Below are positions 1-12,211 of a stretch of 64,000 nt of DNA, piece by piece. The stretch is from positions 5,462,001-5,526,000 of the forward strand of contig CM061231.1 of assembly GCA_030844895.1 (NCBI GenBank), read 5' to 3'. The position numbers were made by a program, and so were the translations under genes. Position 1 is the first letter of the stretch; every line of letters begins with the position of its first letter. A model generated the notes under the pieces. That model ran no database searches. It was not told the origin of the DNA and saw nothing but the letters and a program-made list of their open reading frames with translations. Source of the DNA: Ambrosia x helenae. Its lineage: Eukaryota; Streptophyta; Magnoliopsida; Asterales; Asteraceae.

Positions 1-240
1 AAACCCTCCTTCCTTCTCCTCCCTTTCCTCCTTCCCCACCCTGTCGCCCTTCTCCACCATCAGACCCCTTCCTTCCCCTCTGCCGCCACCGCCTTCCTCC
101 TTCCCCTTTACCCATCAACCTCCTCCTCCTCCCCCTGCCACCGCCCTCCCTCCTCCTCCCCTGCCCGCCGTCGCTTCCCCCTCCTCCCCTCCACCGCCAT
201 CGCTTCACCTCCACCACCACTGCAGTTAGGTGTTGGTGTG
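1..240. repeat. CT-rich low-complexity stretch
   Basis: Nearly pure C and T on the plus strand, with CCTCCT and CCACC runs, so it is strongly strand-asymmetric. No convincing reading frame is visible. A short GA run follows at 260-285. It could be the edge of a 5' UTR or of a repeat cut by the window border. Confidence 0.6.
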
Positions 241-886
241 TTTGTTTTATTTGTTTTAAAGAGAGAGAGAGAGAAAGAGAACTTGTTGCTGTGTGTTTAG
301 AGGGATAGAGAAGAAGAAGAGTCAACAAAGAGAAACTTGAAACAATAATAATATTATTAAAGAATTCATTGTACAGAATGTTGCTTTTGTGTTTGTTTTC
401 GAATAAGACAACTTTTTTTTAATGGCAATAATACAATTTTGTAAGTGTGAATATTATTATTTGTTAAATTTGTTTATGATTAGGTGGATATTTGTGGTGG
501 ATTATGGTTATGGTTTTGGGTTACACTGCAGATGTTAAAAAACAAACAGGCTTTCTCTTGCAGACTGCAGACCTTTGGTCCACCTCTTCTCCTGCAGATG
601 TCTGCAGATGTGGTCCGCAGACTGCAGACCTTTTGTCTCAGAAAAAACAAACATCACCTTAATCATTTCTTATCTAATTAAAACCTTTATGTCTAATTAA
701 AACTGCTATACACCGTTGTCACCCCATAGACTTATTTAGGGTAATTTGGGGTGAATTTAACATAGCACCATATGATTGGATGTGGCTAGGGTACTACCCT
801 ATTCGATAAAGTGTTGGCTCACCTCTAGCCACAACACGTAGTCTAAGACAATCATGTAATTAGCTAATCAGATGAATTAGAACTAA
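241..886. other. Intergenic stretch with a cluster of CTGCAGAC words
   Basis: No gene is visible. Between about 525 and 640 the words CTGCAGA, GCAGACTGCAGAC and GCAGATG recur in both orientations, flanked by AAACAAACA-type sequence at about 540 and 648. This may be a small inverted-repeat element, but I cannot define its ends. Confidence 0.35.
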
Positions 887-1106
887 GGGCATGTTTGACT
901 CTCCAACTAACTTATTTAATTATCTCATTTCTCACCTCCTTATATCCTTAATCAAAAAGTCACAATTTGTAAATTATAACTTATCTTCTTTTCAAGGCAC
1001 AAAACTCCTTTACAAACCATTACCCAAACACTTTTTTTCTCCTTATTAACTTTTTGAAAAAGTCATAAGTTGTAAGGAAAGCAAATAAGGAGAGCCAAAC
1101 ATGCAC
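887..1106. mobile_element. Tourist-like MITE (PIF/Harbinger type)
   Basis: The left end reads GGGCATGTTTGACTCTCC and the right end reads GGAGAGCCAAACATGCAC, which are near-perfect inverted repeats. A TAA triplet flanks both sides (884-886 and 1107-1109), which is the 3-bp target duplication expected of PIF/Harbinger elements. The 220-bp interior is AT-rich and non-coding. Terminal sequence and duplication are seen directly; the family is assigned by analogy to Tourist MITEs. Confidence 0.8.
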
Positions 1107-1109
1107 TAA

Positions 1110-1795
1110 CTTAGGCTTTCTAATACACAGTGGATCTCAAATATAGGGATTCTGTAATGGTAACAATGAATTTGATTTGGCGGGGAAATTTTTTGATCTG
1201 AGTTTCACCAGAAAAAAGAATTTGCAACAAGAAGCCGCTTCTACTTCTGAAACACTACTTTCTGACCACTCTGTTTACCCATTGCTTTAGGAATTCATTG
1301 TTGGTTCTAAAAAGAAACGTGTTGACGAGCTTACCGAGATTAATAGGGTTTTAAGATTTTTTAATTATCATTAATATTTTTTGGTCTTATTACACCTTTT
1401 TTTTCTTAAGTAATATAGCTTATATATATATTTTTTCTAGCCAATGTCTTGTGTTGTTGTTGCGACAATAAAAATTGTCCAAGAAAGCTATTGTTAATTG
1501 GTTTTATGATTATTTGTGAGGAGGACGAGAGTGATCTTGAAATGTTGACTCCTTGATAGAGAAACAGGGCCACTACTGAGTAGTATGCTAAACCTCCAAA
1601 TGCGCGTCCGCACGAAGGTACTCCGACTGAGCCCTGCATGTAGCAGGCTTCCCAAACCGCGGTCAAGATTCTGGTCCTCAGACTCATCTTCTTCTTGTAA
1701 TGGAGGCTTCACTTCCGACCTGGAACACCATACACCTCCCTTAGCTCTCGCTTTCCTTGCCGAAGGATCTCTTCTTATAGTCAGACCCGGTGACA
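1110..1795. other. Unassigned intergenic sequence
   Basis: The short frames seen here on both strands overlap each other and have no recognisable domain. Two similar phrases built on GAAGGATCTCT and AGTCAG lie at about 1763 and 1832, a short direct repeat shared with the LTR-like region that follows. Confidence 0.4.
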
Positions 1796-1799
1796 TTGT

Positions 1800-3224
1800 A
1801 TCCCCAAAGTAGGTTAACGATCATGAAGACCGAAGGATCTCTCTTACAGTCAGCTCAGGCGACATGTATGCCCAATGGTTAATGGATTCATACTGGCAAA
1901 ACCTACATATAGAACTCTTGTTTTATTTATCTTTAAAAATGACACTTTAATATTTATTGATCAATTAAATATAAAGTTGGTTTGATGATTAATGACTTAA
2001 TGAACCCAACCCATAACCTCCCAAGCTGAATGAAACCCTTGACAAAGGTGGAACATAATCCTAAAGGTGTGCAATATGAAGATCACTGGTGCACCCGTAG
2101 GGAATCCGCCCTTTACCAAGAAGATCATTCAATCATCTGGTAAGTACAGAAATGTGTCACTCAGATCTGGTCCACTTTAGAAGCCATTGCTTAGAACCCG
2201 GTTTGGATATCAGAAGCCCGAAGGATCTGTCTCACTATCGGTTTCCTCGCCTTGGATCTAGCTCAGGACTACCAGAAGCTGATTAAACCTCTAGCTAGTT
2301 TATTAATAAAGTTAAGATTGATTTTAGTTTATTAAGTTAGTCACCAATTGAACCTGTGACAAGATAAATAAACAAGAATTGGAAAGAAAATTAAACAACA
2401 AATAACAAAAACTACTACTAATAATAATAAAAGTCTACAAATCGAAGTGGGTTCGGGAATAATAGAAAGATACAACCATAAGAATGATCAACACATGAAC
2501 ATGGCTGCTTATAGACAAGCCTTCCATCTCCTAGTGCTATGTATCTAGTATCATCCTCACGACCCTCGATGTTTATTGCATATGCTACTCTACGATCCCA
2601 TGCTTGTCGAAGTTGATCAAGGTAGGACGAAGCCTAACCTTTATGGGTGAGTTGGGATGGCCCTAAGGCCTCCCACTGGACCCCAAGCTCTCTGCAAGAA
2701 GCCTGGAAGTCGACCCAAGATGGCTCAAGACGTGAAGGAAGAGGATAGGATGTGACCTCTCTGGGATGTCTCAAATGGTGGAGTCAAGCTTGTTATTTAT
2801 AAGTCTGCCAGGGCAAGCACGGTCGTGCTTAAAGGAGTGGCACGGTCGTGCCATATCCCCACGTACGTTCTGTTGGCTGTAGTCCTTCCTTTCTGTACTG
2901 TTTGTCTCTAGCACGGGCGTGCCGAGGTATGTGGCACGGTCTTGCAAGTGTGCATGGGCGTGCTGAGTCTGTCCGGGCTGGTTTTTATCACTGTTTAAGT
3001 CCTGGGAGGGTCTTCAAACATACAGGGAACATGCCACAAGTCTCGTATCCTCAGGAATCTCCAGTTTTTGCCTGAAAATCATCTGTTTCCGGCTTGGAGC
3101 TCCAGTTTCCTGAGAAACACAAATAGGAATGAATTAAGCACCCAAAATCAGTAATTTAAGCCTAATTCTACCCTATTATGATACTGATTATGCATGTTTT
3201 ATATGTTAATTATGTGATACATCA
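1800..3224 (-). repeat. Probable Tat/Athila-type Ty3-gypsy LTR, minus strand
   Basis: Read on the minus strand, 3260-3225 gives TTGAGGACAAGCAATAGTC and then CTAAGTGTGGAGTATTG, followed by TGATGTATCACATAATT. The 'TTGAGGACAA ... CTAAGTGTGG' phrase is characteristic of sequence just upstream of the 3' LTR in plant Tat/Athila-lineage elements. The LTR would start at 3224 and run leftwards. I could not fix its other end, so 1800 is approximate. The LTR holds a cluster of CACGGTCGTGC-like words at 2815-2970. No second LTR or coding domain is in view. Confidence 0.45.
2815..2970. repeat. Cluster of five CACGGTCGTGC-like words
   Basis: GCACGGTCGTGC, GCACGGTCGTGCC, GCACGGGCGTGCC, GCACGGTCTTGC and GCATGGGCGTGC occur within about 155 bp. 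Each is an imperfect palindrome (GCACG...CGTGC). They lie inside the LTR-like segment and are its most GC-rich part. Function unknown. Confidence 0.6.
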
Positions 3225-3640
3225 CAATACTCCACACTTAGACTATTGCTTGTCCTCAAGCAATCAAACACAAGTACACCTAAGGCAGACTGTAATTAAC
3301 AAACCCTCAATCCATTTATTTATTTTAGGAGAAAAATAAAATTGCATGACACGCCTACTTGACCCTTAGATTATGCCCAAACCTATACCTGCTCGCAATG
3401 TTCACTCATCACTCGGGTTTATCATTTCAGTGAGTTTTGGGGGTGAACACTCAAGTCCGTACCAAAGTCGACTCAAGTCATAGGCTTGTATGCATATCAA
3501 GTCCTCGTCTCTAAACCGAATAACTAAGATAAATCAAGAGGACTTTTATTCGAGTTGTCATGTAGGGGTGTAAAAGATAAGACAACTACTTTACTTTTTT
3601 TTTGAACTATCTACAAAGGGGGATGAGTCACCGAATCACG
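3225..3640 (-). other. Internal 3' region of the Tat/Athila-like element
   Basis: This sequence sits immediately upstream (minus strand) of the putative LTR start and carries the conserved CTTGTCCTCAAGCAA phrase (plus strand, about 3249). No protein domain can be read, so only the non-coding 3' region seems to remain before the next repeat begins. Confidence 0.35.
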
Positions 3641-6083
3641 AAAGACCGTCACAGCTGTAACATTTACATGTTTCCTATAGTTGAATGTGTTTGCTTTTTT
3701 AGTCCTCGTACTTTAATCGTTTTGAATTCTAATAAAAGTTGAATTTCGTTGATCAGTATATCTTTGATTGGTTGTATTTCGTTATTAATCGTAAACGTGC
3801 AATGAATCTTAACTTAAACATGTTGTTGGGACGTTTGAGCGAATCTTATCATTTTAGATTCTATTGCGATTTTTATACATTTTTATTTTAAATATTTTTT
3901 AAGTTCAAACGCATAATAAACTTGTTGGAAAATTTTGGGAAAAACGTTAAGGTTTTAGGTTGGGAAGTTTTAAAACATAAGTGTATTATGTAAACTTGTA
4001 AAAAGGTTTATAAAAAGTTAAAGTTTTTTTAAAAAAGATTTAAACATTTTAAGTTAACTTGGTTAACTTGGTTAACTTGGTTAGGTTTTTATTAAGGAAA
4101 AACTAACCAAAATGTAAACCAACTTAACCAAACCAACTACAAGGGTCATTCCTGCTATTTTATAAAAGTTCAAAAAAAAAAATAGTTTCCCTCCCTCTTC
4201 CTTTCTCCCGTCCAGCCAAAGAGCTCGCCGCCGGCGAAGCTCCGGCGACCTCCAACCCTTGTTTTATAACGTTTTCAGTCCATTTAAGGGTCAATAATCG
4301 TTTCTCCAACCTTTTTCTTCGAATTCCCATCAAAATAGCGACCTTTAACACGTTAATAATTGAGTTTTAAATCCGGGTTTTAAGCATAAAGGCCGGAATT
4401 CTTATTCACCATTAAAGTCCGTTTTAAAGCGTGAACACTAAAAATACTCGATGCCAATCCGTTTCTGCACCTTATATCATTACAAACCCACAGAAAACAA
4501 GTCCTAATCACAACTGAAAGTCCTCCAATTCGGCGCAGGTCCTCTGCTTCTTTTTCCTTCTGTTCCGGATCAAATCGTTATTGTAAGTCACATGTTTGTA
4601 CGCCGTTTTGATCTTCAATCCTGTGACAACCTGCACCCTTCACTTTTCATAAATGTGCATAATTGGTCCCTCAACTATTTCAAAATTTTTATTTTTAACC
4701 CTCGTATTTTAATAGGACCAAAAGTCACAATCTAATAAAACTTATAATTTTTATAAGTAAAAGTATGCACGTTTTATACTCACATCTACACCCGAGCACA
4801 TATGTTTCAGATCTTGATACTCGAAACCCTTAATTTTCGGTCCTAAGTCCGGAACTTAAAATTGATTAAAATAGAAAAATCGATTTTTTTAGCTCTCGTG
4901 GTCCGCAGAGACAGTCAAAGTCCCAGTCAAACATGTCACTTTTAGTCCATGGTCAAATCTGGCCTTTAATTTGAGTCAAAACTCATCTTTAGGATGAAGA
5001 CTAAAGTCCCTAAGTTTCACTAGTGGTCAACTCTCCATTTAACTAAATTTTATTTGTTGATTTAGTTTTATACAATTAAGATTCTTAAATTTATTTTATA
5101 TATTTTACGAATAAAATATATTATTTGAACCTTGGAAAATATTTGTGACCGAGAAACTAAACGCATGATATTATTTTCATAAGACGTGGTAGCAACCGTA
5201 ATAGTTTGTAATTTTTCGCGATTATTATTATTACTTAAAAATCCCAAATATAGTCGTAACATCCTAAGTGCCTTAGAATAAGAACCCTAGACTGTATTAA
5301 GCTTACATACTTATTTTGGGATACTTAAAACATTAGGTTGAGTCTTTGGATTGCTCACATTTTCACGCTCGCTTAGTTATCTAGTTATTTGGCGAAAGTG
5401 AGTATATCTTTTCCCTTTTTTCATGTTTTACTCTTTTGGGGCTATTCATGTACACTATGACTAAATGTTATTATTTCACTAAATGCAATTCTCATGTGTG
5501 TTTGCTTTATGTTAATTTGTGTGTCTAAGACTTGTCAAAATCATTAACCTTTGAGGGCTTGGCATTTCAATGAATAGTACTATGGTATATACCCCCTTGT
5601 TGACTTACGTGTTTGAGTTAAGTCCTTGGTCATTGTTATGTGATTCATTATACTCAAAAATGGTTTTCAAAGTGGTTTTTTTATTCTTGATTCTTGATAC
5701 TTGATTCTTAGGGTTGATTTTGAACGGATATTACTTATTACATAATTGCAAATGATACCACACATTAACTGCTAAACACTTTTATTACTGTATATTTATT
5801 CAAATCAGGGTATGCTCACCAATACATTATATGTGTTGACAAAATTATTTTGTACATGTTTCAGGTTATTTTGAGACGTTTCCTTTAAGCTTTTGGATTT
5901 ATATTTAGGCTTGTCTTCATCGTATTTCAGTTTGACTTGACACTTTAGAATCATTGTATCTTCGTACTTCATTTCAATGTAATAAACTATTTATTCAATA
6001 TATCAATATTTACACTTTAGTACCATGAGCTATTGAACAATCGTCACTACGTGGCACCTCGATGATTCTGCCATCGGTCGGGG
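3640..6083 (+). repeat. Ty3-gypsy LTR copy A (plus strand)
   Basis: The right end (5990-6083) reads ACTTTAGTACCATGAGC ... GACGATT-complement ... GGGGTGTTCA. It matches the ends of three other LTR pieces in the window (8044, 9926, 58458). Inside are a triplicated TTAACTTGG tract (about 4053-4082), a TATAAAA box at 4161 and a GC-rich CCGCCGGCGAAGCTCCGGCG patch, a plausible LTR promoter region. The left boundary is uncertain: TGTAACATTT near 3655 and TGTGACAACC near 4622 are both candidates. No PBS follows, so this is a truncated or solo LTR. Confidence 0.55.
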
Positions 6084-8044
6084 TGTTCAAATCCTTCCTT
6101 TATAAAAGCCCTATGATTCCATAGAAAGAGCTTAACAAATCGGGCTTGATTAAACTAGGGTTAGGGTTAGGGTTTGGCTAGGTATAAATGGGGAAGATGA
6201 TGAAATTGAAATATTACATAAATAGGATTTTATTTCATGTTTCATGACCAACTAGACTTATAATGAAGTGCTTAGAGTTCATGAGTTAACACATTTGAAC
6301 TGGACTAGGTCCTGGGTTCGAACCCAGGCGCCTCCAATGTTTTTTTTATTTTATTTTTATTTTTTATAATATAAGATAATCATTTATAATTCGTATAAAT
6401 TTATTATATTCATAATAATTTCATTTTTGCTCCAAAAATCATGAAAATTTAGGTGTGGTATCTTGACACCTCATAGAAAATTATCATATTTTTAGTATCT
6501 GAAAAATAAATTATTTTCGCATTTTTTATTAATTTAAATTGTTTTAATCATATTTATTTGATTAAAATTCATTTTTAATGATTTTAATACTAAAATTTTT
6601 GGAAAATTATTTCTAATCTTCATGAATTGAAATAAAAATTATTGGTCCAGAAAACAATTATTTTTATTGGTTTTTCTTATTTTTAATCGTTTAAATATGA
6701 TTTAAATTCATTAAATCAATTTTAAATACAAATAAACTGAGAAAAATTATGGAAAATTATTTTCATTATTTTACATCAGAAAATAATTATTTTTTCTCAA
6801 AAATGTTATTTTTGGATCATATCTTGTTTTTTTTTCCTTTATCTTATTTATGCTTAATTAACCATAATAAATCATTTAATTGTATATAATTTATAAAACC
6901 TGTTTTATAAATATTTAAAAAAAACAGAAATATTCTTGTGTTGGAAAACCATAAGTGTTAATGTTGGAGTCATTTCTGTAAATTATATTCTTTTGCATAA
7001 TAAACTTTAATTGTTATTATATATTTTAGTTAAAAAGCATTAACTAGAATCTTTGAATAAATTACTTGGAATATTTTTGTTTAAAATATTCAAAAAGTAA
7101 TCATTAGTTTCTTAATCATATATTAATCTTAAATCATGATGTAGTTCTTGAATTCGAAATTATTATAAAATTCAAGTTATCATAAAAACTTAATCTTCCC
7201 TACATAAGTCTAGCAAACCCTAATGCCTTAGATTCTAGATTCCTTCGTTTTTTAAATCATTTCCCTCATTAGTATTCTTATACGTATAGGTTGAATTCTT
7301 CGGAATTCCCAATTTTATTTTATGAGGAGCTTTGTTGGATTCATCGCTTAGTAAAACTGTGAGTATACTTATCCCCTTTTTTGTTTTCTTACACTTTTGT
7401 GGTGAAACATGTACACCTATGAAACTTACACTTACACATGTTCATAAACATTTTACATGCAATTCACAATCGTGTTATGCTTTGAATTCTTGTGCTTTAT
7501 GCTTAAACATAAACGTAGTATACATGCAATCATTACAAAATCATCAACTTAGCTAGCCGACTTTAACAATGGATATCGCTATTTGGATCGACAACCCGCC
7601 TAGTGAAAAGTACCTATGTGTGTGGGAAGTCCTAGGTCATTGTTAATGCTTTAATCTTTGTCACATAAGAGGTTTGATTTTAACCCGTATTGTGTACTTA
7701 CTTACGTGTTTTCCATAATTGCCTTGAATGAATCATGACACTTAAATTGTAAACTTTTTATACTTATATTATATGTACACAAAACTAAGTATATTCACCA
7801 ACATTATTGTTGATGTCTTATTTTTTTACATGTTTCAGGGAACGCTTGATGATTGTCACTTGGGCTTAGACTTAATAAACAAGCTTTATGTATCGTTTTG
7901 TTTGAGACTTGATGTATTAGGTTGATTTTGATGTTTGACACTTAATCATGATTTTAATAATATTAACACTTTAGTACCATGAGCTTTTGAACAATCGTCA
8001 CTACGTGACACCTCGATGTTTCCGCCATCGATTGGGGTGTTACA
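6084..8044 (+). repeat. Ty3-gypsy LTR copy B (plus strand)
   Basis: It ends at 8044 with GGGGTGTTACA, immediately before a primer-binding site. Its last 80 bp are about 85-90% identical to the end of copy A. The AT-rich middle (6340-7260) resembles the middle of the minus-strand LTR at 58458-61371. A short telomere-like GGGTTAGGGTTAGGG run lies at about 6158 and a tRNA-like module at 6290-6345. The 5' boundary with copy A is inferred, not seen. Confidence 0.6.
6290..6345 (+). other. tRNA-like B-box module inside LTR copy B
   Basis: The sequence CTGGGTTCGAACCCAG can form a T-arm-like hairpin with the canonical GGTTCGAACCC B-box core. It is followed after GCGCCTCCAATG by a run of eight T, as a pol III terminator would look. 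The upstream A-box is poor and no full cloverleaf forms, so this is a tRNA-like relic rather than a tRNA gene. Confidence 0.5.
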
Positions 8045-8047
8045 GAT

Positions 8048-8060
8048 TGGTATCAGAGCC
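8048..8060 (+). other. Primer-binding site, initiator tRNA-Met type
   Basis: TGGTATCAGAGCC starts three bases after the LTR end at 8044. This is the usual plant LTR-retrotransposon primer-binding site, complementary to the 3' end of initiator tRNA-Met. Confidence 0.85.
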
Positions 8061-9925
8061 ATGGTTATAGGGAATTAGGTTTTTCGTAAATGACCTAGAC
8101 TATAACTAAGAACCTATATTTGACATTGCTTGTGTTTATTTGTTTATTTTCTTCACTAACCTTTCTCCTTTAGCACCTTTCATTATTTTCCATACCTCTC
8201 TCCATTTCTTTCTTCATCATGGGCTTTGAGGATGACTTCACTTGGGGAAAAAGTCTACATTTTTGGAGCATGTTGGATATTCTTGGCTTAATTGCCTAAA
8301 CTCGTTTTTCATTGATTTTTCATCCCTTCAAAGTGTTGAACTCTACGTGAGAGAACACATGCAATCTGGAAGGGTAGATGCCTGTACACTGGGTTTTCTG
8401 GCATAGGCAAAGCATAGCGCACAAATCCGAATCAATCGACGGACCTGTTGTGCTTACCTGGGGATTCCTAGAGTGAGTGTCCACTTATAGGCTAAAGCAC
8501 GTCTTCATTAATCTCCAATTGAGTTCGATTTCTTGAACAGTCAAAGTTTTTGTTGGGTCTTATGATTATGACTAGACAGGAATAATTCAATGTTTTATGT
8601 TCCATCATTGATCTCTAGTTTTCATAATGCATTGCTTTATACATTATACCCCATGAGTTTCATGTTGCAATTTATAATTATATTTAAGTTCTAATTTTCA
8701 TAATAATCGAAGGTATAAATTTCTTATTCTAAGAAATTTTGTAAACATATCATTCCTTTGCGTTGGATTCTTGAAAAATATCAAGCTGACGTCTCATAAC
8801 CTTTGTCGTTATTACTCTATGCTATAATTTCCCTCCCATGATCATTAATGGTTGTTTAGTGATTTTTGTCACTATACTTAGTCAAACCAATTATAAACCC
8901 AAAATTCGTGAATCTTTATGACTGTCTTTTGTGATGTTTTTCCATGACAACATAAAAGTATACTCATTTGATCTAGAGAATTTGCTAATACCACACAAGT
9001 TTATAATCGTTTGTGCTTTTCTTGTACTTTCAAATTCTTTTGTATTGATTTTCTTTTTGTGGGAGGCTTAGTTCATATCCTGGAGAGTTAACCATTACTA
9101 TCCTAAACCGATTTCTACCAATATCCTTAACCTAATGTCTGGCACATAAAGTTTTGGGATGTCATGATCAACCATTGCAAGGAAACATCTACTTAACCAA
9201 AACCTATATACACTTACTTCCTATACTCAGTAAATTGCATCACTATGACAACCCCTTTATATAAACAACCCTCCATATCCCATTATTATATCCCAAGAGC
9301 ACAACACCTCACTAACCAATATTGGAAGGATTTTCTTTTTCATCTAGTACACATTTTATGCAACCATAATACGCTATACCTGACCTAACACCTTGTGTGT
9401 GGACACAGTCTGATCTCAAAAATGATGCCTTGATAATTTATATATTAGTTTTATCAAATACTTTTTTTCTTCAAACTACCCGCCATTAACGATTGGTGGT
9501 AATAAATATTTTGAAATTACCTATGTCTAACTTGTAGTTTAGAATTCGTCAAACATTTCGCATTTAAAGCAAATAAATAATAATTTTCAATAAATGAAAT
9601 GGGGTTTATAAAACTTACAGAAAAAAAATTATAAATACAAGAATTTTCTTAAAAATTATCAAGGCACATGGATTGTCTTTACGTTTAACATATTCGTTTT
9701 AGCTACATAACTGTTTCCTTGTATGTTTGAATTTTAATTTAGTGTTTGGTATGTTTGACTTTCAACTTTAATAAAATGTGTTAATTACGAATTTTCTTAT
9801 AATTGATGGAAGTTGTAGCCCCGTGACATGTAATGCATGAATCTCTTGTGACACAATTTTTTTTAACGTTTCTCGAAACGTGAGATTAGATTTTAATATT
9901 CAAAGTAATTAACATGGTCGTTTGT
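8061..9925 (+). mobile_element. Gypsy leader remnant and decayed interior
   Basis: The phrase TAGGCTAAAGCACGTCTTC at about 8491 matches the leader of the minus-strand gypsy element at the window's right end (complement of 63982-64000). The stretch is therefore the untranslated leader of the same family. No gag or pol frame follows; the rest to 9925 is AT-rich with many stops. The element is truncated or internally deleted. Confidence 0.5.
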
Positions 9926-10505
9926 TGTAACACCCCAACCGATGGCGGAAACATCGAGGTGTCACGTAGTGACGATTGTTCAATAACTCATGGACTAGAA
10001 ATGTATATATTGATACGTTAAATGGAATAGTGTAATTACATTGAAAGAAATACAACAAATAAAAACTAGCAATCTAAACTAAAATACAGTAAATCTCAAT
10101 CTAAGTCTAAGTTCCAAAAGCTTAGAAGTGATCTCATAACAACCTGAAACATGTACGAAAATAATTTTTGTCAATACAAAATGTATTGGTGAGCATACCC
10201 ATTTGATATATATAGTAAGGAAAAGTTAGCAATTCATGTGTTATATAGTGTTTGCAAATATGTGATAAGTGATATCTGGGTCAAATCAACCCTAGGAAAT
10301 GAAATGAAATATATATAGTATGCGCTAGTAACAGTAGTAATGAAACACATAGCAATGACCGAGGTCTCTCAACAGAGTCACAAGGGGTATATACCATAGT
10401 ACTATTCATTGAAATGCTAGGCCGCAACGGTTAATGATTTGACAAGTCATAGATACACGAAATGACACAAGCAAACACACATAAGAATTGCTTTTCCCAG
10501 TTCAT
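9926..10505 (-). repeat. Ty3-gypsy LTR fragment, copy C (minus strand)
   Basis: It starts with TGTAACACCCCAACC, the complement of the GGGGTGTTACA terminus of copy B, and continues with the same CGATGGCGG, CATCGAGGTG and CACGTAGTGACGATTG words. Similarity to copy A, read in the opposite direction, continues to about 10500 (ATTCATTGAAATGC and GACAAGTC words). It then stops shortly before the F-box pseudogene. About 580 bp of the U5 end remains. Confidence 0.6.
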
Positions 10506-10630
10506 CTAACATTCAATTCAAATATATACATAACAATTCCCTTTTCCTCTGTTTGTTCAAAGACGTCGTTATTGTTGTGTCAGTTTTCAATTTGTAAGTA
10601 CATATTCATCACAATATTTGTCGTTTCATC

Positions 10631-11687
10631 ATGGGAGAGCTTGATTTTGAGATTATTTTTTCAGAAATATTTACAAGGCTTCCTACTAAAATGGTTGGTC
10701 GTCTAAAGGTACTATCTAAGAGATGGAATTTTGAATTGTCAACCGAAAATTTTGCAATCATGCATATTAATCGGATGGCAAATTCTAAAAATAAAAATTT
10801 TTTTACAAAGAAAGGTGCATCGCTTATTCTTTACAATACGTTTGGCGGACAACATTATGCTCTTTTTGATAGTATACAATATTTCCTTATCCAAACAAGC
10901 TTTAGAGATATAGAAGTTCTTTCTGGTTTGGATGGACTACTATTGGTTTGTGAAAAAATTACCTGTTCGTTGGTTCTTTGGAATCCAAATATAAAATCAT
11001 TTAAATTACTATCTGATTTTGAATATGAAAATTTTTACAACTTCAAATTGGATACGGTTGTTATATTTAAAGATTCAAACAAAGACTACAAAGTATTACA
11101 CATTAAACGCCATCTTGATGTTATTCGTCCTTATGTTTACTCAAGATGGTCTACCTCTTGGAAAACTATACCTTTCTTAAGTGAATCCAAGTACAACACA
11201 AGTGATTATACTTGGTCTATTGGTACGTTTTGCAAGGATAAAATATTTTTTACAGTGTCCAAGTATGGTCAGATTTTGAACGCGTTGTAGTTATATACGA
11301 TATTAATCTAGAAGCCTTAAAAAGATATGATTTTTGTGTGTTCAAGATTCTTGGATTCCCCAAGGTCGTACTGTAAGTATTAAGGATAAACTGCATATGT
11401 TTGTTACTAAAGGGTTCCCCAACTTCTCTATTGATCTCTGGAAGTTGGATGGTGAAATTTGGACTAAGGTATTACCTTTTACACATGTTCGTGAAGTTCT
11501 ATTTCGTCAATTGTCCAATATTACACATGTGATGAGTGAGGGTACATGGATATGGAATGCTACTTGGCAACAAGTTATAGAAGTATATATGGATAGCGTT
11601 CACTTTGACTACCTTTATCATGCAGACAGCTTTCGTGGAATAAGAGGAGTGTTATTTAACGAATCTTGTATTTCACCTTCTTTTTAG
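10631..11687 (+). pseudogene. F-box protein pseudogene (F-box plus associated domain), three frames
   Basis: The reading starts at the ATG at 10631. Residues 4-45 (LDFEIIFSEIFTRLP, then K..GRLK..SKRWN) fit an F-box. Later segments (GLLLVCEKITCSLVLWNPN, YKVLHIKR) fit the F-box-associated domain common in expanded plant F-box families, which act as substrate adaptors of SCF ubiquitin ligases. The frame breaks near 11265, where similarity moves to a second frame (WSDFERVVVIYDINLEALKR). It breaks again near 11330, where a third frame begins (SWIPQGRTVSIKDKL) and runs to TAG at 11685-11687. Two indels without splice signals make a pseudogene more likely than introns. The second break lies at a T run, so a sequence error is possible there. 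Confidence 0.65.
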
Positions 11688-11812
11688 TTTACCTTAATGT
11701 ATTTTATCTTTTATTTAGTTCGAATGGTTTTCTTTCCATGTTTTCAGTGAATATAATTTCGGCTATTTTTTATGATATCATGCTTTGGAATTTGAATACT
11801 TTTGCCTACTTA

Positions 11813-11815
<3 letters not shown>

Positions 11816-11868
<53 letters not shown>

Positions 11869-12180
11869 ATTAGGTTCAAATGAAAACACACTTTTCGTAA
11901 AAGAACCACGAGAACACCGACGTAAAATGTGAATTTAAAAAAAAAAAAATTCCACCGGTGAAAAAACGGGTAACCTCGACGTAAAAAAAAAAATTTACAG
12001 CAGTGTAAACGACCATGGCCCACCGTATTTTGTCTTATTAGGCAAGGGAATATTCCCTTTTTTATTTTATTCCACTTTAATTGTGAGCCACATATCTTTT
12101 TTGAATAAAATAAGTGTGTGGTGGAAAAGTGTGTTCTTTAGTTCTTTTACGAAAAGTGTGTTTTCATTTTACCCTTTCCC

Positions 12181-12206
<26 letters not shown>
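11816..12206. mobile_element. MITE inserted in a TA microsatellite
   Basis: Two TA tracts (11816-11867 and 12181-12206) enclose about 310 bp. The ends include a perfect 25-bp inverted repeat: left arm 11882-11906 (GAAAACACACTTTTCG...) and right arm 12141-12165. The interior holds A runs and no frame. Flanking TA tracts fit Micron-like or Stowaway-like targeting of TA repeats. The exact family is unknown. Confidence 0.6.

Positions 12207-12208
<2 letters not shown>

Positions 12209-12211
<3 letters not shown>

Noticed and set aside
1494..1812. Overlapping frames of 75-100 residues on both strands
   Set aside because: They cover the same DNA in opposite directions with no domain, start context or conservation evidence.
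6150..6175. Interstitial telomere array
   Set aside because: Only about two to three GGGTTAG units; too short to be more than chance or a promoter telo-box.
11262..11340. Introns in the F-box gene
   Set aside because: The frame changes occur within a few bases with no GT...AG pair at normal spacing, so small indels fit better.
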